64,000 nucleotides of DNA from PSRF01 sp051000815 (GTDB taxonomy: Bacteria; Acidobacteriota; Blastocatellia; Pyrinomonadales; Pyrinomonadaceae): positions 11,697-75,696 of the forward strand of contig JBPCNX010000082.1 of the NCBI GenBank assembly GCA_051000815.1, in the 5' to 3' direction. Shown here in pieces: positions 45,915 to 53,825 of the stretch. Made by a program: the position numbers and the translations under genes. A model generated the notes under the pieces. The model ran no database searches, was not told the DNA's origin, and saw only the letters and a program-made list of their open reading frames with translations. How positions within the stretch are numbered: the first letter of the stretch is position 1; each line of letters starts with the position of its first letter.

Positions 45915-46299
45915 AACAACGGAAACTCACACAAGTTCCACATCCCAGACGAATGAGAACAACACAGGAGCGGAGAATTAAGGGGCTTCCAGAATATCAC
46001 GAATCAAACGGCAGTTACTCGATGCCGACGGAGCTTCGCTTGCAATGTTGGCGAGCGATCTAAGAACTTAGAGATGACTGGTCAAATTGATAAGGCGCTC
46101 TTTTCAAATTGACCGTGACTTTGACCGATGAGAGAAAGAAGTGGCGGGGATAAGGGATTTTTGCTTGGTATTTTAAGGGAATTACGCCGTTACGAGAATT
46201 GCTCTTTGAGGAATGCTTTTTGCAGCTCTCAGGATTGGCGCGGTGCATGTCCGCGCGGAGTTTACAGACGGCTCCTGGCCCTCCCCGAATCCCGACGGC
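45915..46299. other. 385-nt region between ndvB and the diguanylate cyclase gene
   Basis: It carries a GGTCAA dyad (46080-46114) with further TTGACC half-sites just downstream, suggesting operator sequences and promoters for the divergent genes. The + strand frame is open from an ATG at 46213, which could extend the cyclase by 29 residues. Confidence 0.5.
46080..46114. promoter_or_regulatory. GGTCAA inverted repeat, possible operator
   Basis: GGTCAAATTGA (46080-46090) and TCAAATTGACC (46104-46114) are inverted with one mismatch around a 13-nt spacer. Another TTTGACC follows at about 46120-46126. It lies between ndvB and the diguanylate cyclase gene, so a factor bound here could control both. 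Confidence 0.45.
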
Positions 46300-47991
46300 A
46301 TGAACAACAAATCGCTGAGAAAGGTATTTATGTCGGTAGTCGTGACCGCCGGTGCGGCGATCGCGGCTTTCTCTGCTTACACATTGCCAACTGGTCAGCT
46401 TGATCGCCGGTTCATAATTCTGGCGCTGGCAATGCTGGTCGGTTCCCGAATCACAATTGAGATTCCCCGCGCCAAGGGACACATTTCAGTCTCCGACACT
46501 TTTGTTTTTCTCACGCTCCTGCTCTTTGGAGGCCAGGCCGCAGTCTTATTGGCTGTGACCGAAGCCGTGACATCATCGCGCCGCTTTAGCAGGAAGGCAT
46601 CAGTCGCGCTCTTCAACGGCGGGGTGATGGCTTGTTCCACAGGAGCAACCGCCGCTGTGCTGCACTTCGGTTTTGGCCCCTTGCTCACCCTGCGTGAGAG
46701 CTATTCGCCAAACCTCATCGTTGCTCTGTGCGCCATGGCGCTGGTGCAGTATGGCCTGAATTCGGGACTCGTTGCGGTCAGCGTGGCGCTCAAGCTGAAT
46801 CAACCTCTGTGGTTTACCTGGCGGACCAATTTCCTCTGGACATCGATCACTTATTTCGCAGGAGCTTCAGCGGCTGCAATCGTCGCCCAACTCATTAATC
46901 AAATCGGCTTCTACGCATTCCTTGCGCTCATTCCCGTTATTGCCATCATCTACCTCACTTACCGCACCTATTTGAGAAATGTGGAAAATTCGGCGACACA
47001 GGCGGAACAGGCGAAACTACATGTGGAAGAGTTGAGCCGATTCATAGCCGAGCAGGAACGAATCAGCAAAGCACTCCAGGAGAGCGAAGAACATTTTCGT
47101 ACAGCGTTTGACTATGCGGCCATCGGAATGGCGCTGGTGTCGCCGGCCGGCCGCTGGCTCCGTGTGAATCGTTCGCTATGTGAGATCGTTGGCTATGGTG
47201 AAGCAGAATTGTTGGAGTCTGACTTCCAGGCAATCACGCATAAGGCCGACCTCGGAAACGATCTCGCACACGTCTATCGCATGTTGGCGGGTGAGACTCT
47301 TACTTGTCAGGTCGAAAAGCGCTATATCCACAAAGACGGCCAGGAGGTGTGGGCGCTAACGAGTATCTCTCTCGTTCACGATGCAGAGGGCTCGCCGCTC
47401 CACTTTATCTTTCAGATCGAAGACATCACTGAGCGCAAGCGTGCCGAAGGCGCGATCAAGACACTTTCGCTCGTGGACGAGCTGACCGGTCTTTACAACC
47501 GGCGCGGTTTTCTGGCGTTCTCCGAGCAACACCTTATCTCCGTGCAACGCGCCAACAAGAGTCTGATGGTGGTTTACGCCGACCTCGACGGTCTGAAGCA
47601 AATCAACGACGCGTTTGGTCACAAGGAAGGCGATCGAGCGCTGGTCAAGACCGCCGAGATCCTGCGGGAGACATTCCGTGCATCAGATGTACTTGGACGT
47701 CTGGGCGGCGATGAATTTACTGTCTTCGCTGCTGTGGAGCCCGAGGGTGGAGTGGAAACTGTATTGGCGCGCCTGAACGAGAAGTTCAAAAGCTATAACG
47801 CGGAGAACGCTTCTCCGTATCGGCTCTCGATTAGCGTTGGTCTGGCCTTCATGCATCCGGACGAGATTCAAACGGTCGAAGACCTGATGGCACAAGCTGA
47901 CGAGTCCATGTATCAGAACAAACGTAAACGTAAGGAAAATACTTCCTCGGGCGAAATTGACGTAGAGAGCTTCACTCAGACGGTGGCCTAA
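46300..47991 (+). CDS. membrane diguanylate cyclase (membrane sensor-PAS-GGDEF)
   Basis: About 563 residues. Residues 1-230 contain about seven membrane helices of a MASE-like sensor. A short coiled segment (TQAEQAKLHVEELSRFIAEQ) leads into a PAS domain with PAC motif (about 263-385). The C-terminal GGDEF domain has DELTGLYNRRGF and RLGGDEFTVF (about residue 468). An RASD inhibitory site lies five residues upstream, so feedback by c-di-GMP is expected. It would make c-di-GMP from two GTP in response to a redox, light or ligand signal at the PAS domain. The ATG at 46300 lacks a clear ribosome-binding site; 46213 is the alternative start. A terminator follows. Confidence 0.9.
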   Translation: MNNKSLRKVFMSVVVTAGAAIAAFSAYTLPTGQLDRRFIILALAMLVGSRITIEIPRAKGHISVSDTFVFLTLLLFGGQAAVLLAVTEAVTSSRRFSRKASVALFNGGVMACSTGATAAVLHFGFGPLLTLRESYSPNLIVALCAMALVQYGLNSGLVAVSVALKLNQPLWFTWRTNFLWTSITYFAGASAAAIVAQLINQIGFYAFLALIPVIAIIYLTYRTYLRNVENSATQAEQAKLHVEELSRFIAEQERISKALQESEEHFRTAFDYAAIGMALVSPAGRWLRVNRSLCEIVGYGEAELLESDFQAITHKADLGNDLAHVYRMLAGETLTCQVEKRYIHKDGQEVWALTSISLVHDAEGSPLHFIFQIEDITERKRAEGAIKTLSLVDELTGLYNRRGFLAFSEQHLISVQRANKSLMVVYADLDGLKQINDAFGHKEGDRALVKTAEILRETFRASDVLGRLGGDEFTVFAAVEPEGGVETVLARLNEKFKSYNAENASPYRLSISVGLAFMHPDEIQTVEDLMAQADESMYQNKRKRKENTSSGEIDVESFTQTVA

Positions 47992-48019
47992 CCACAGGTC
48001 GTTTCAGCACAAGATCAGG

Positions 48020-48051
48020 GGCAGGTTTTCACGACCTGCCATTTTTGTTTT
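48020..48051 (+). terminator. intrinsic terminator of the diguanylate cyclase gene
   Basis: GGCAGGT (48020-48026) pairs with ACCTGCC (48034-48040), 7-nt loop, followed by ATTTTTGTTTT. Confidence 0.8.
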
Positions 48052-48072
48052 GTAGTATGCTCAGCGCCCAGC

Positions 48073-49311
48073 ATGCGCGCAGCTGTAACAACCGGGCCGG
48101 TTGAAGACCTGGCATTGCCTCAACGTTGGCGTGCTTTGGCGCTGCTTGCGACTGCGCAACTGCTATCAATGTCGTTGTGGTTCAGCGGTTCAGCAGTTTT
48201 GCCGGCACTGCGTGTTGAATGGTCGCTCAACGAATCAACAATTGGTTGGCTCACAATAGCGGTTCAGCTTGGCTTTGTTGCCGGCACTCTGCTCAGCGCA
48301 TTCCTTAACCTACCTGACATTCTCACGCCAAAATATCTGGTCGCAGGCTCAGCAGTATTAGGAGCGGCGGCTAACGCCGCGTTCGGACATTACGCCGATG
48401 GGCCGCGATTGGGGATTGCGTTACGTTTCCTAACCGGGATGTTCCTGGCCGGAGTCTATCCTCCAGGGATGAAAATCCTGGCAACATGGTTTCGGCGTTC
48501 GCGCGGAATGGCGCTGGGCGTTTTGGTCGGCGCGCTGACCTTGGGAAAAGCTTCGTCTTATTTGATCAATGGCGTGGGCAGTGCGATTTGGCGAAACAAC
48601 ATAATCTTCATCTCGCTACTAGCGATGCTGGGAGCACTGGTGACACTGTTGTTCGTCGACAACGGTCCGTACGCGATGCCGGTGGCCCGCTTTGATTGGC
48701 GCCAGGTGCTTGAGGTTTTTAAGAATCGCGGAGTGCGATTGGCGAGCTTCGGCTACTTCGGTCACATGTGGGAACTTTACGCAATGTGGATCTGGGCGCC
48801 CGTGATGATTCGCGCCAGCCTGGGGCAGGGAAGTCGTTCGGTTTGGGCGGAAGTGGCATCGTTTCTGGTAATCGGCTGCGGGGCGATTGGTTGCGTGGTG
48901 GCTGGATTCGTGGCAGATCGTGTGGGTCGCACCCTGGTTACCTCGGTGGCAATGGGGATCAGCGGCAGTTGTTGTTTGCTGATCGGGTTTCTGTTCGGCG
49001 CTCACCCGATCTTGCTGTTAGTGATAGCCGCGATCTGGGGAGCCAGCGTCGTCGCTGACTCCGCGCAGTTTTCCGCTTGCGTAACTGAACTCGGCAATCC
49101 TCAGTACATTGGCACAGCTTTGACGATTCAAACCTGCATCGGTTTTTTGCTAACCACGGTCTCGATAGAACTGGTGCCCTACTTTATCAACGCAGTCGGC
49201 TGGCGCTACGCTTTTGTGATCCTCGCCCCCGGTCCCTTGCTGGGTGTAATTGCGATGTTACGACTTCGGTCTTTGCCGGAAGCGGAGAAGATTGCCCAGG
49301 GCCGCAGATAA
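48073..49311 (+). CDS. major facilitator superfamily transporter
   Basis: 412 residues with 12 predicted membrane helices. RWRALALLATAQLLSMSLWFSGSAVLP opens the protein as in several uncharacterised MFS permeases. The cytoplasmic loop after helix 2 is atypical (NLPDILTPKYLVAG), while VADRVGRTLV in the second half is the usual loop 8-9 motif. The substrate is unknown. The upstream terminator separates it from the diguanylate cyclase, and nth starts 34 nt downstream. Confidence 0.85.
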   Translation: MRAAVTTGPVEDLALPQRWRALALLATAQLLSMSLWFSGSAVLPALRVEWSLNESTIGWLTIAVQLGFVAGTLLSAFLNLPDILTPKYLVAGSAVLGAAANAAFGHYADGPRLGIALRFLTGMFLAGVYPPGMKILATWFRRSRGMALGVLVGALTLGKASSYLINGVGSAIWRNNIIFISLLAMLGALVTLLFVDNGPYAMPVARFDWRQVLEVFKNRGVRLASFGYFGHMWELYAMWIWAPVMIRASLGQGSRSVWAEVASFLVIGCGAIGCVVAGFVADRVGRTLVTSVAMGISGSCCLLIGFLFGAHPILLLVIAAIWGASVVADSAQFSACVTELGNPQYIGTALTIQTCIGFLLTTVSIELVPYFINAVGWRYAFVILAPGPLLGVIAMLRLRSLPEAEKIAQGRR

Positions 49312-49345
49312 CCGGCACAAAGAAGAAAGCCGAAGCGGAGAAAGA

Positions 49346-50008
49346 GTGAACCCTGAACTAAAACACCAACCAAGAAAAATCATCGCCGCCTTAAAACGCG
49401 CTTATCCCGACGCAAAGTGTTCGCTCAATCATGGGAACGCGTTTGAATTGCTGATCGCCACGATCCTGTCCGCGCAGTGCACCGATGAACGCGTTAACAT
49501 CGTGACCGCCGATCTTTTCCGCAAGTATCGTAAGCCGGCGGACTACCTCAAGGTGGGGCCAACAACTTTGCAAAAGGACATCCGCACCACGGGTTTCTTT
49601 CGGAACAAGACGAAGTCGATTCAAGGCACAGCCAAAATGCTTACTGAAAAGTATTCCGGACGCGTACCCGAGTCGATGGATGAGTTGCTTGAACTGCCGG
49701 GTGTGGCGCGAAAAACCGCGAACGTAGTCCTCGGTAATGCGTTTGGGGTTTTTTCGGGGGTTGTAGTTGACACGCACGTAACGCGACTTTCAAGACGTCT
49801 CGGGCTGACAAAAGAAAAGCACGCGGAGAAAATCGAAAACGATCTGGTTGCAATTGTGCCGAAGAAAGACTGGGTCATCTTCTCGCATCTGCTGATTGCG
49901 CATGGCCGGAAGATTTGCAAAGCACGCAGCCCGCTGTGCGCTGAGTGCGTGGTGGAAAAGTATTGCCCGTCGTCATATCTTAAGACGGGAGTGACGCCGC
50001 CGAGCTGA
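49346..50008 (+). CDS. nth: endonuclease III
   Basis: A 220-residue DNA glycosylase/AP lyase that removes oxidised pyrimidines in base-excision repair. The HhH-GPD core is ELPGVARKTANVV with the catalytic Lys (about residue 122) and VVDTHVTRL with the catalytic Asp (about 141). A [4Fe-4S] loop of Cx6Cx2Cx5C spacing is visible in CKARSPLCAECVVEKYC. LIATILSAQCTDERVN is a typical N-terminal block. The GTG at 49346 follows GGAGAAAGA. It lies on the same strand as the MFS gene. Confidence 0.96.
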   Translation: MNPELKHQPRKIIAALKRAYPDAKCSLNHGNAFELLIATILSAQCTDERVNIVTADLFRKYRKPADYLKVGPTTLQKDIRTTGFFRNKTKSIQGTAKMLTEKYSGRVPESMDELLELPGVARKTANVVLGNAFGVFSGVVVDTHVTRLSRRLGLTKEKHAEKIENDLVAIVPKKDWVIFSHLLIAHGRKICKARSPLCAECVVEKYCPSSYLKTGVTPPS

Positions 50009-50415
50009 ACTTTGGTCAACGCGGAGGTACCACTCAATGTCAGAACCGGAAGCGGTAGCGACCGGGTCCATTCGCTCGATTGTCCGCTAACAACCAGTCC
50101 AGGTTCCTTTCCACTTGAATGCTCCGCTACCAACCCGTTCGCTACCGCTCCGGTTCTGACATTGAGTGGTAACGATCCTCACGACCCAAACTGAACCAGT
50201 ACCCGATTCTAAACCCCGCTGGCACATATCAGCGAAGGCCGTTACAATGACGACGTTCCTTTCATCCTGAATCACATCGCCGCCCGTTTGTTGAGGACGT
50301 CTTGCCTTAGAATGCCGGTTTTCCTGAGTAATTTCACATCTTCACGCCAAAGTGAGTTTCAAAACGCGGTGTCATCCCATGGCACTGAGGCCTTATCTGC
50401 GAGAGGGGATGCGGC
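50009..50415. other. 407-nt intergenic region with a large palindrome
   Basis: The palindrome at 50029-50170 fills the left part. The remainder (50171-50415) has no ORF of note and leads into the peptidase/ATP-grasp operon. Directly before the GTG at 50416 is a GAGGGG ribosome-binding site. Confidence 0.5.
50029..50170. repeat. large palindrome with GGAGCGGTAGCGACCG-type core (copy 1)
   Basis: The left arm (50029-50067) starts ACCACTCAATGTCAGAACC and continues into AAGCGGTAGCGACCG. The right arm (50133-50170) is its reverse complement with one indel and one substitution. The spacer is about 65 nt. The core is shared with the palindrome at the right edge of the window, while the outer arms differ. 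Confidence 0.85.
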
Positions 50416-51435
50416 GTGAGCTATCGTTTTCCCTGGTATCAACTCACAGACGAGCATTTGCTCGACATGCGGATCGGGGACCTTCAGATCAAAATTAAAG
50501 GGTCCTTCCTCGAGCCACACATCAAGCGTCTCTATAGTGAGCTGAACGAACGCGGGGTTCGCTTTAAACCTCACGTTTGGTTATCCGAAGAGTGGTTTTC
50601 ACCCGACGGTGTTCCTGGCATTGCCATACCCTTCTATCTGGCTCATCCCCGGCTAATCAAACTTGAGCGCAAACAAATGCTTGAAGTGGAAGGCGGGACG
50701 GATCCGGAGTGCATGAGAATCCTGCGCCACGAAGCAGGGCACGCACTCGATACCGCCTTCCGCATGCACTTCAAGCGTCAATGGCGGGAGTTGTTCGGTT
50801 CCTTTGCGCGGCCGTATCCGGACTTCTATAAACCAAAACCTAAAAGTCGCAACTATGTCCTCCACCTGCCGGCATGGTATGCCCAGGCACATCCGGCGGA
50901 AGACTTCGCAGAAACGTTTGCCGTCTGGCTCACGCCACGATCACGCTGGCGCAGGCGTTATAAAGGATGGCCGGCTTTGCGCAAGCTTGAATACATCGAT
51001 GAAGTAATGAACGAACTGGCGGGAAGCAAACCACGGAACCGTCTTAGAACGAAGGTTGAACCGCTTTCTGCTTTGAAAATCACGCTGCGCGAACATTATC
51101 GACGTAAACGCGAAAAGTATGACTTTGATTGGCCTGCAGTCTACGATCGAGATCTGAAACGAATCTTCTCTGAAGATCCTCGCGACACGGGCAAGCTCAG
51201 TGCGGCAACATTTCTACGGAGTGTGCGGCGTGAGGTGCGACAGATAGTCGCCGAGGGCACCGGCGTCCACCAATATACGATCGATCATGTGCTCGCAAAC
51301 ATGATTGACCGTTGCAAAGATTTGAGGTTACGTGTCACGAGCCCTCCTCGCGAAGCGCGCCGGCGCGTCATGATTGTATTGACAGTTCAGGTAATGAACG
51401 TGCTTCATTCAGGTTATCATCGCATCGCCGTATGA
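50416..51435 (+). CDS. zincin-type putative zinc-binding metallopeptidase
   Basis: 339 residues. ILRHEAGHALDTAF contains HExxH, the zinc-binding and catalytic motif of gluzincins or metzincins. AEDFAETFAVWLTP downstream supplies a likely third ligand Glu. No signal peptide or membrane segment, so it is probably cytosolic. The C-terminus is basic (PPREARRRVMIV). GTG start with GAGGGG 8 nt upstream. Its TGA overlaps the ATG of the ATP-grasp gene, implying coupled translation and a shared pathway. It resembles the family of putative zinc-binding metallopeptidases of unknown role. Confidence 0.78.
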   Translation: MSYRFPWYQLTDEHLLDMRIGDLQIKIKGSFLEPHIKRLYSELNERGVRFKPHVWLSEEWFSPDGVPGIAIPFYLAHPRLIKLERKQMLEVEGGTDPECMRILRHEAGHALDTAFRMHFKRQWRELFGSFARPYPDFYKPKPKSRNYVLHLPAWYAQAHPAEDFAETFAVWLTPRSRWRRRYKGWPALRKLEYIDEVMNELAGSKPRNRLRTKVEPLSALKITLREHYRRKREKYDFDWPAVYDRDLKRIFSEDPRDTGKLSAATFLRSVRREVRQIVAEGTGVHQYTIDHVLANMIDRCKDLRLRVTSPPREARRRVMIVLTVQVMNVLHSGYHRIAV

Positions 51436-52469
51436 CCTTCGAACCCAAAAAGAAGCTGCGCATAATCGTCCTCGTCCATCAGGATCTGGTCCCGCCTGAT
51501 TCACTCGACGGCTTGAGCGACAAGGAAATAATTGAAGTCAAGACGGAATACGACGTCATTTCTACTTTGAAGAAGATGGGCCATGAGGTCTATCCGATTG
51601 GTCTGTATAACCAATTGAATGTGATTGGCAACGCCTTGATGGAATACAAACCCCACGTGGCCTTCAATCTACTGGAAGAGTTTCACGGTTACCCACTTTA
51701 CGATCAGCACGTCGTAAGCTATCTGGAACTGATGAAGCAGGCTTATACGGGTTGCAACCCGCGTGGTCTGACTATGGCCCATGATAAGGCGCTGACCAAG
51801 ATGATCCTTGCCTATCACAGGATTCAGGTGCCGGGCTTTGCGGTGTTTCCGCTGAACCGAAAAGTGCGGCGTCCGAAGCGGTTGAAGTTTCCTTTGCTGG
51901 TCAAGTCAATCAGCGAAGAGGGGTCGGTGGGTATAGCCCAGGCTTCGATTGTTCATGACGACGACAAGCTGACGCAGCGAGTGGAGTTTATTCATCGCCA
52001 GAACAAGACCGCCGCCATTGCCGAACAGTACATCAAGGGGCGCGAAATCTATGTCGGCCTCATCGGAAACCAGAATATTCAAACCTATTCGCCCTGGGAG
52101 TTGGTGATGGAGAAACTGCCGGAGGGCGCGGAAAACATCGCGACGCTGAAAGTAAAGTGGGATCCGGCTTATCAGGAAAAAGTGGGACTCGCGACGCGAG
52201 CTGCCGAACTCACCCCGGAGCAGCACAAGGCGCTCGAACGTCTTTCCAAACGCATTTACCGCTATCTCTTTCTCAGCGGCTATGCCCGCCTCGACTATCG
52301 CATGACGGACGAGGGGCAGTTTTACCTGCTGGAGGCGAATCCCAACCCGCAAATTGCCTCCGGTGAAGACTTCGCTGATTCAGCCGCGCATTCGGGTTTG
52401 CCTTATGATCAGTTGCTGCAAAAGATCATCACTGTAGGCTTGAACTATCACGCCGGCCAGGCCGCCTAA
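51432..52469 (+). CDS. D-Ala-D-Ala ligase-like ATP-grasp enzyme
   Basis: 345 residues of the ATP-grasp superfamily, nearest in layout to D-alanine-D-alanine ligase. FNLLEEFHG (substrate site) and MAHDKALTKMILA lie in the N-terminal half. FPLLVKSISEEGSVGI is the ATP-binding loop. The C-terminal LDYRMTDEGQFYLLEANPNPQ carries the Mg-binding Glu and Asn. It would form an amide or peptide bond at the expense of ATP. The true Ddl is usually encoded with mur/fts genes, so this paralog probably has another substrate. It is coupled by ATGA overlap to the zinc peptidase gene. Confidence 0.85.
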   Translation: MTFEPKKKLRIIVLVHQDLVPPDSLDGLSDKEIIEVKTEYDVISTLKKMGHEVYPIGLYNQLNVIGNALMEYKPHVAFNLLEEFHGYPLYDQHVVSYLELMKQAYTGCNPRGLTMAHDKALTKMILAYHRIQVPGFAVFPLNRKVRRPKRLKFPLLVKSISEEGSVGIAQASIVHDDDKLTQRVEFIHRQNKTAAIAEQYIKGREIYVGLIGNQNIQTYSPWELVMEKLPEGAENIATLKVKWDPAYQEKVGLATRAAELTPEQHKALERLSKRIYRYLFLSGYARLDYRMTDEGQFYLLEANPNPQIASGEDFADSAAHSGLPYDQLLQKIITVGLNYHAGQAA

Positions 52470-52500
52470 TCTTCCCCAGATCCCTTGCTGGTAATCAGCA

Positions 52501-52620
52501 ATGATTCACACTTTCTACTCTCTGTACTCGAAACTCAGACTTAGGTTTCTCATGATCCTGGGACTCACTCTACTTTTTGCCCTGACCCTCTATCGCCAGG
52601 TAGCTCGTGGCCATAGTTGA
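52501..52620 (+). CDS. possible 39-residue single-helix membrane peptide
   Basis: The frame ATG-TGA encodes a short basic N-terminus (SKLRLRF), a hydrophobic helix (LMILGLTLLFALTLY) and a short basic tail. This topology is common for bacterial small membrane proteins. No ribosome-binding site is evident, so it may be chance. Confidence 0.22.
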   Translation: MIHTFYSLYSKLRLRFLMILGLTLLFALTLYRQVARGHS

Positions 52621-52784
52621 TTCAGCGCCTCCTTTGTTCATCACATTGACCGCAAGTGTCTTGTGATGAAACATCTTCCGAGCCTTCACGCTAAGCTCCA
52701 CTTTAGTTTTACCATCTCCTGACCTCTTTCAGGTCGTATGTGACGAGGTGATTGTGATTCGTCACGAAACAGTCACATTGGTTC

Positions 52785-52813
52785 TTGTGCGGAGTTTCTC
52801 CAGCGTCTAGACT
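52785..52813 (+). promoter_or_regulatory. putative promoter of the NlpC/P60 gene
   Basis: TTGTGC (52785-52790), 17 nt, then TAGACT (52808-52813). The leader to the ATG at 52902 would be about 80 nt. Confidence 0.4.
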
Positions 52814-52901
52814 CACTTGGCTTTCATAGTGGCCCCCCTCACTCAGTAATAAAGATTTTAAAGAAACAACCAAGACTTAGGAGAGGTACGTTCCCCTTTC
52901 T

Positions 52902-53510
52902 ATGACCCTACGAAACTGGTTCCCCTACTCGATTGCCGCGTGTTTAACCCTCAGCATGCTGTCAATCGCGGTCTCAGCTCAAACTGGCGAAACCCGACAA
53001 CGTCACGCCCAAGATACTGAATCCCAAGTCCTCGCAACGTTGACGGACGAGCCTGTCGTTCTTTCAGTTGCGTCGCCTGAAGACATCAAGGCAGCGGAGA
53101 TGTTGAAGGCACCCGGTGCGCCGCCTGCGAGATTTCAGGAGTTGATGTCCGCGGCGATCGACCAGCGGCTAGGTGCTCGATATTCCTGGGGCGCGACCGG
53201 CCCGTTCGCTTTCGATTGTTCGGGATTTGTTTGGAGCACCTTCAACTCGGTGGGAATAAACTTTGAACGCGCCAGCGCTCGATCTCTATGGTCGCGCTTT
53301 TCACCGGCGACTCCGGAAGAAGAGAACCAGTTTGGGACGCTCGTATTCTTCAGCGACTTGCGTCATATCGGCATCGTCGCCGACGCGAACGGCTTCTATC
53401 ATGCTTCTCGTCACCACGGTGTAGTCTATTCTCCATTCAATGATTACTGGCTGTCACGCATTAACGGCTTCCGTCGTGTGCCCCTTGCCGCAATAACGAC
53501 GGCCGATTAA
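52902..53510 (+). CDS. exported NlpC/P60-family cell-wall hydrolase
   Basis: 202 residues with a signal peptide (SIAACLTLSMLSIAVSAQ). The NlpC/P60 papain-like domain at about residues 80-195 has the catalytic Cys in FAFDCSGFVW, the His in LRHIGIVAD and the third residue in ASRHHGVV. It would cut stem peptides of peptidoglycan in the periplasm. No SH3 or LysM targeting domain is present. A GGAGAGG sequence lies about 15 nt before the ATG, further than usual. A strong terminator follows. Confidence 0.9.
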   Translation: MTLRNWFPYSIAACLTLSMLSIAVSAQTGETRQRHAQDTESQVLATLTDEPVVLSVASPEDIKAAEMLKAPGAPPARFQELMSAAIDQRLGARYSWGATGPFAFDCSGFVWSTFNSVGINFERASARSLWSRFSPATPEEENQFGTLVFFSDLRHIGIVADANGFYHASRHHGVVYSPFNDYWLSRINGFRRVPLAAITTAD

Positions 53511-53534
53511 CGGTTAGAGCTTTTTAGAAAGCAG

Positions 53535-53574
53535 AACGCCGACGCTGGGATTCAGCGCCGGCGTTTTTGTTTTT
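53535..53574 (+). terminator. intrinsic terminator of the NlpC/P60 gene
   Basis: AACGCCGACGCTG (53535-53547) pairs with CAGCGCCGGCGTT (53553-53565), 13 bp with one mismatch, followed by TTTGTTTTT. Confidence 0.85.
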
Positions 53575-53597
53575 CCAGGCAGAAACGAATCGAGTTT

Positions 53598-53813
53598 TCA
53601 AATCTTTGAAACAAAGCCTGCCCGGTGTCCCTCATCATCTGCTTCCCAGACGGCCACAATCTTATCGATAGCCACAAAGCACATCTTTTCTTCACTGTCC
53701 TTCAGATGCATGACGCCACCTTCGACTTTGATTATCTCTCCGCGCAGACTGGAAGCGCTGCCGCAGTAGAGGTCAACTTTCTTGCCGATGAGTTTGGACA
53801 GCAATTCCTGCAT
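53598..53813 (-). CDS. small LSm/Hfq-like protein of the MM0924 type
   Basis: 71 residues. LIGKKVDLYCGSASSLRGEIIKVEGGVMHLKD has the strand pattern of a small Sm-like barrel, like a conserved family of unknown function. A role in RNA binding is possible but not shown. It is the last gene of a long minus-strand run, 12 nt after the YkgJ-like gene. Confidence 0.6.
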   Translation of the reverse strand: MQELLSKLIGKKVDLYCGSASSLRGEIIKVEGGVMHLKDSEEKMCFVAIDKIVAVWEADDEGHRAGFVSKI

Positions 53814-53825
53814 GCGCTTAAACGA

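Larger units (their letters stand above)
52470..52901. other. 432-nt leader region before the NlpC/P60 gene
   Basis: It holds a possible 39-residue ORF (52501-52620) and several hairpins: TTCATCACA/TGTGATGAA (52637-52670), GACCT/AGGTC, and GTGACGA/TCGTCAC near 52740-52765. A promoter-like TTGTGC-N17-TAGACT lies at 52785-52813. The hairpins upstream of that promoter could be an RNA element or binding sites. Confidence 0.45.

Noticed and set aside
50029..50170. Insertion sequence or transposon ends
   Set aside because: The palindrome has only a 65-nt interior with no transposase ORF, and no target-site duplication is recognisable. It is better described as a REP/MITE-like palindrome.
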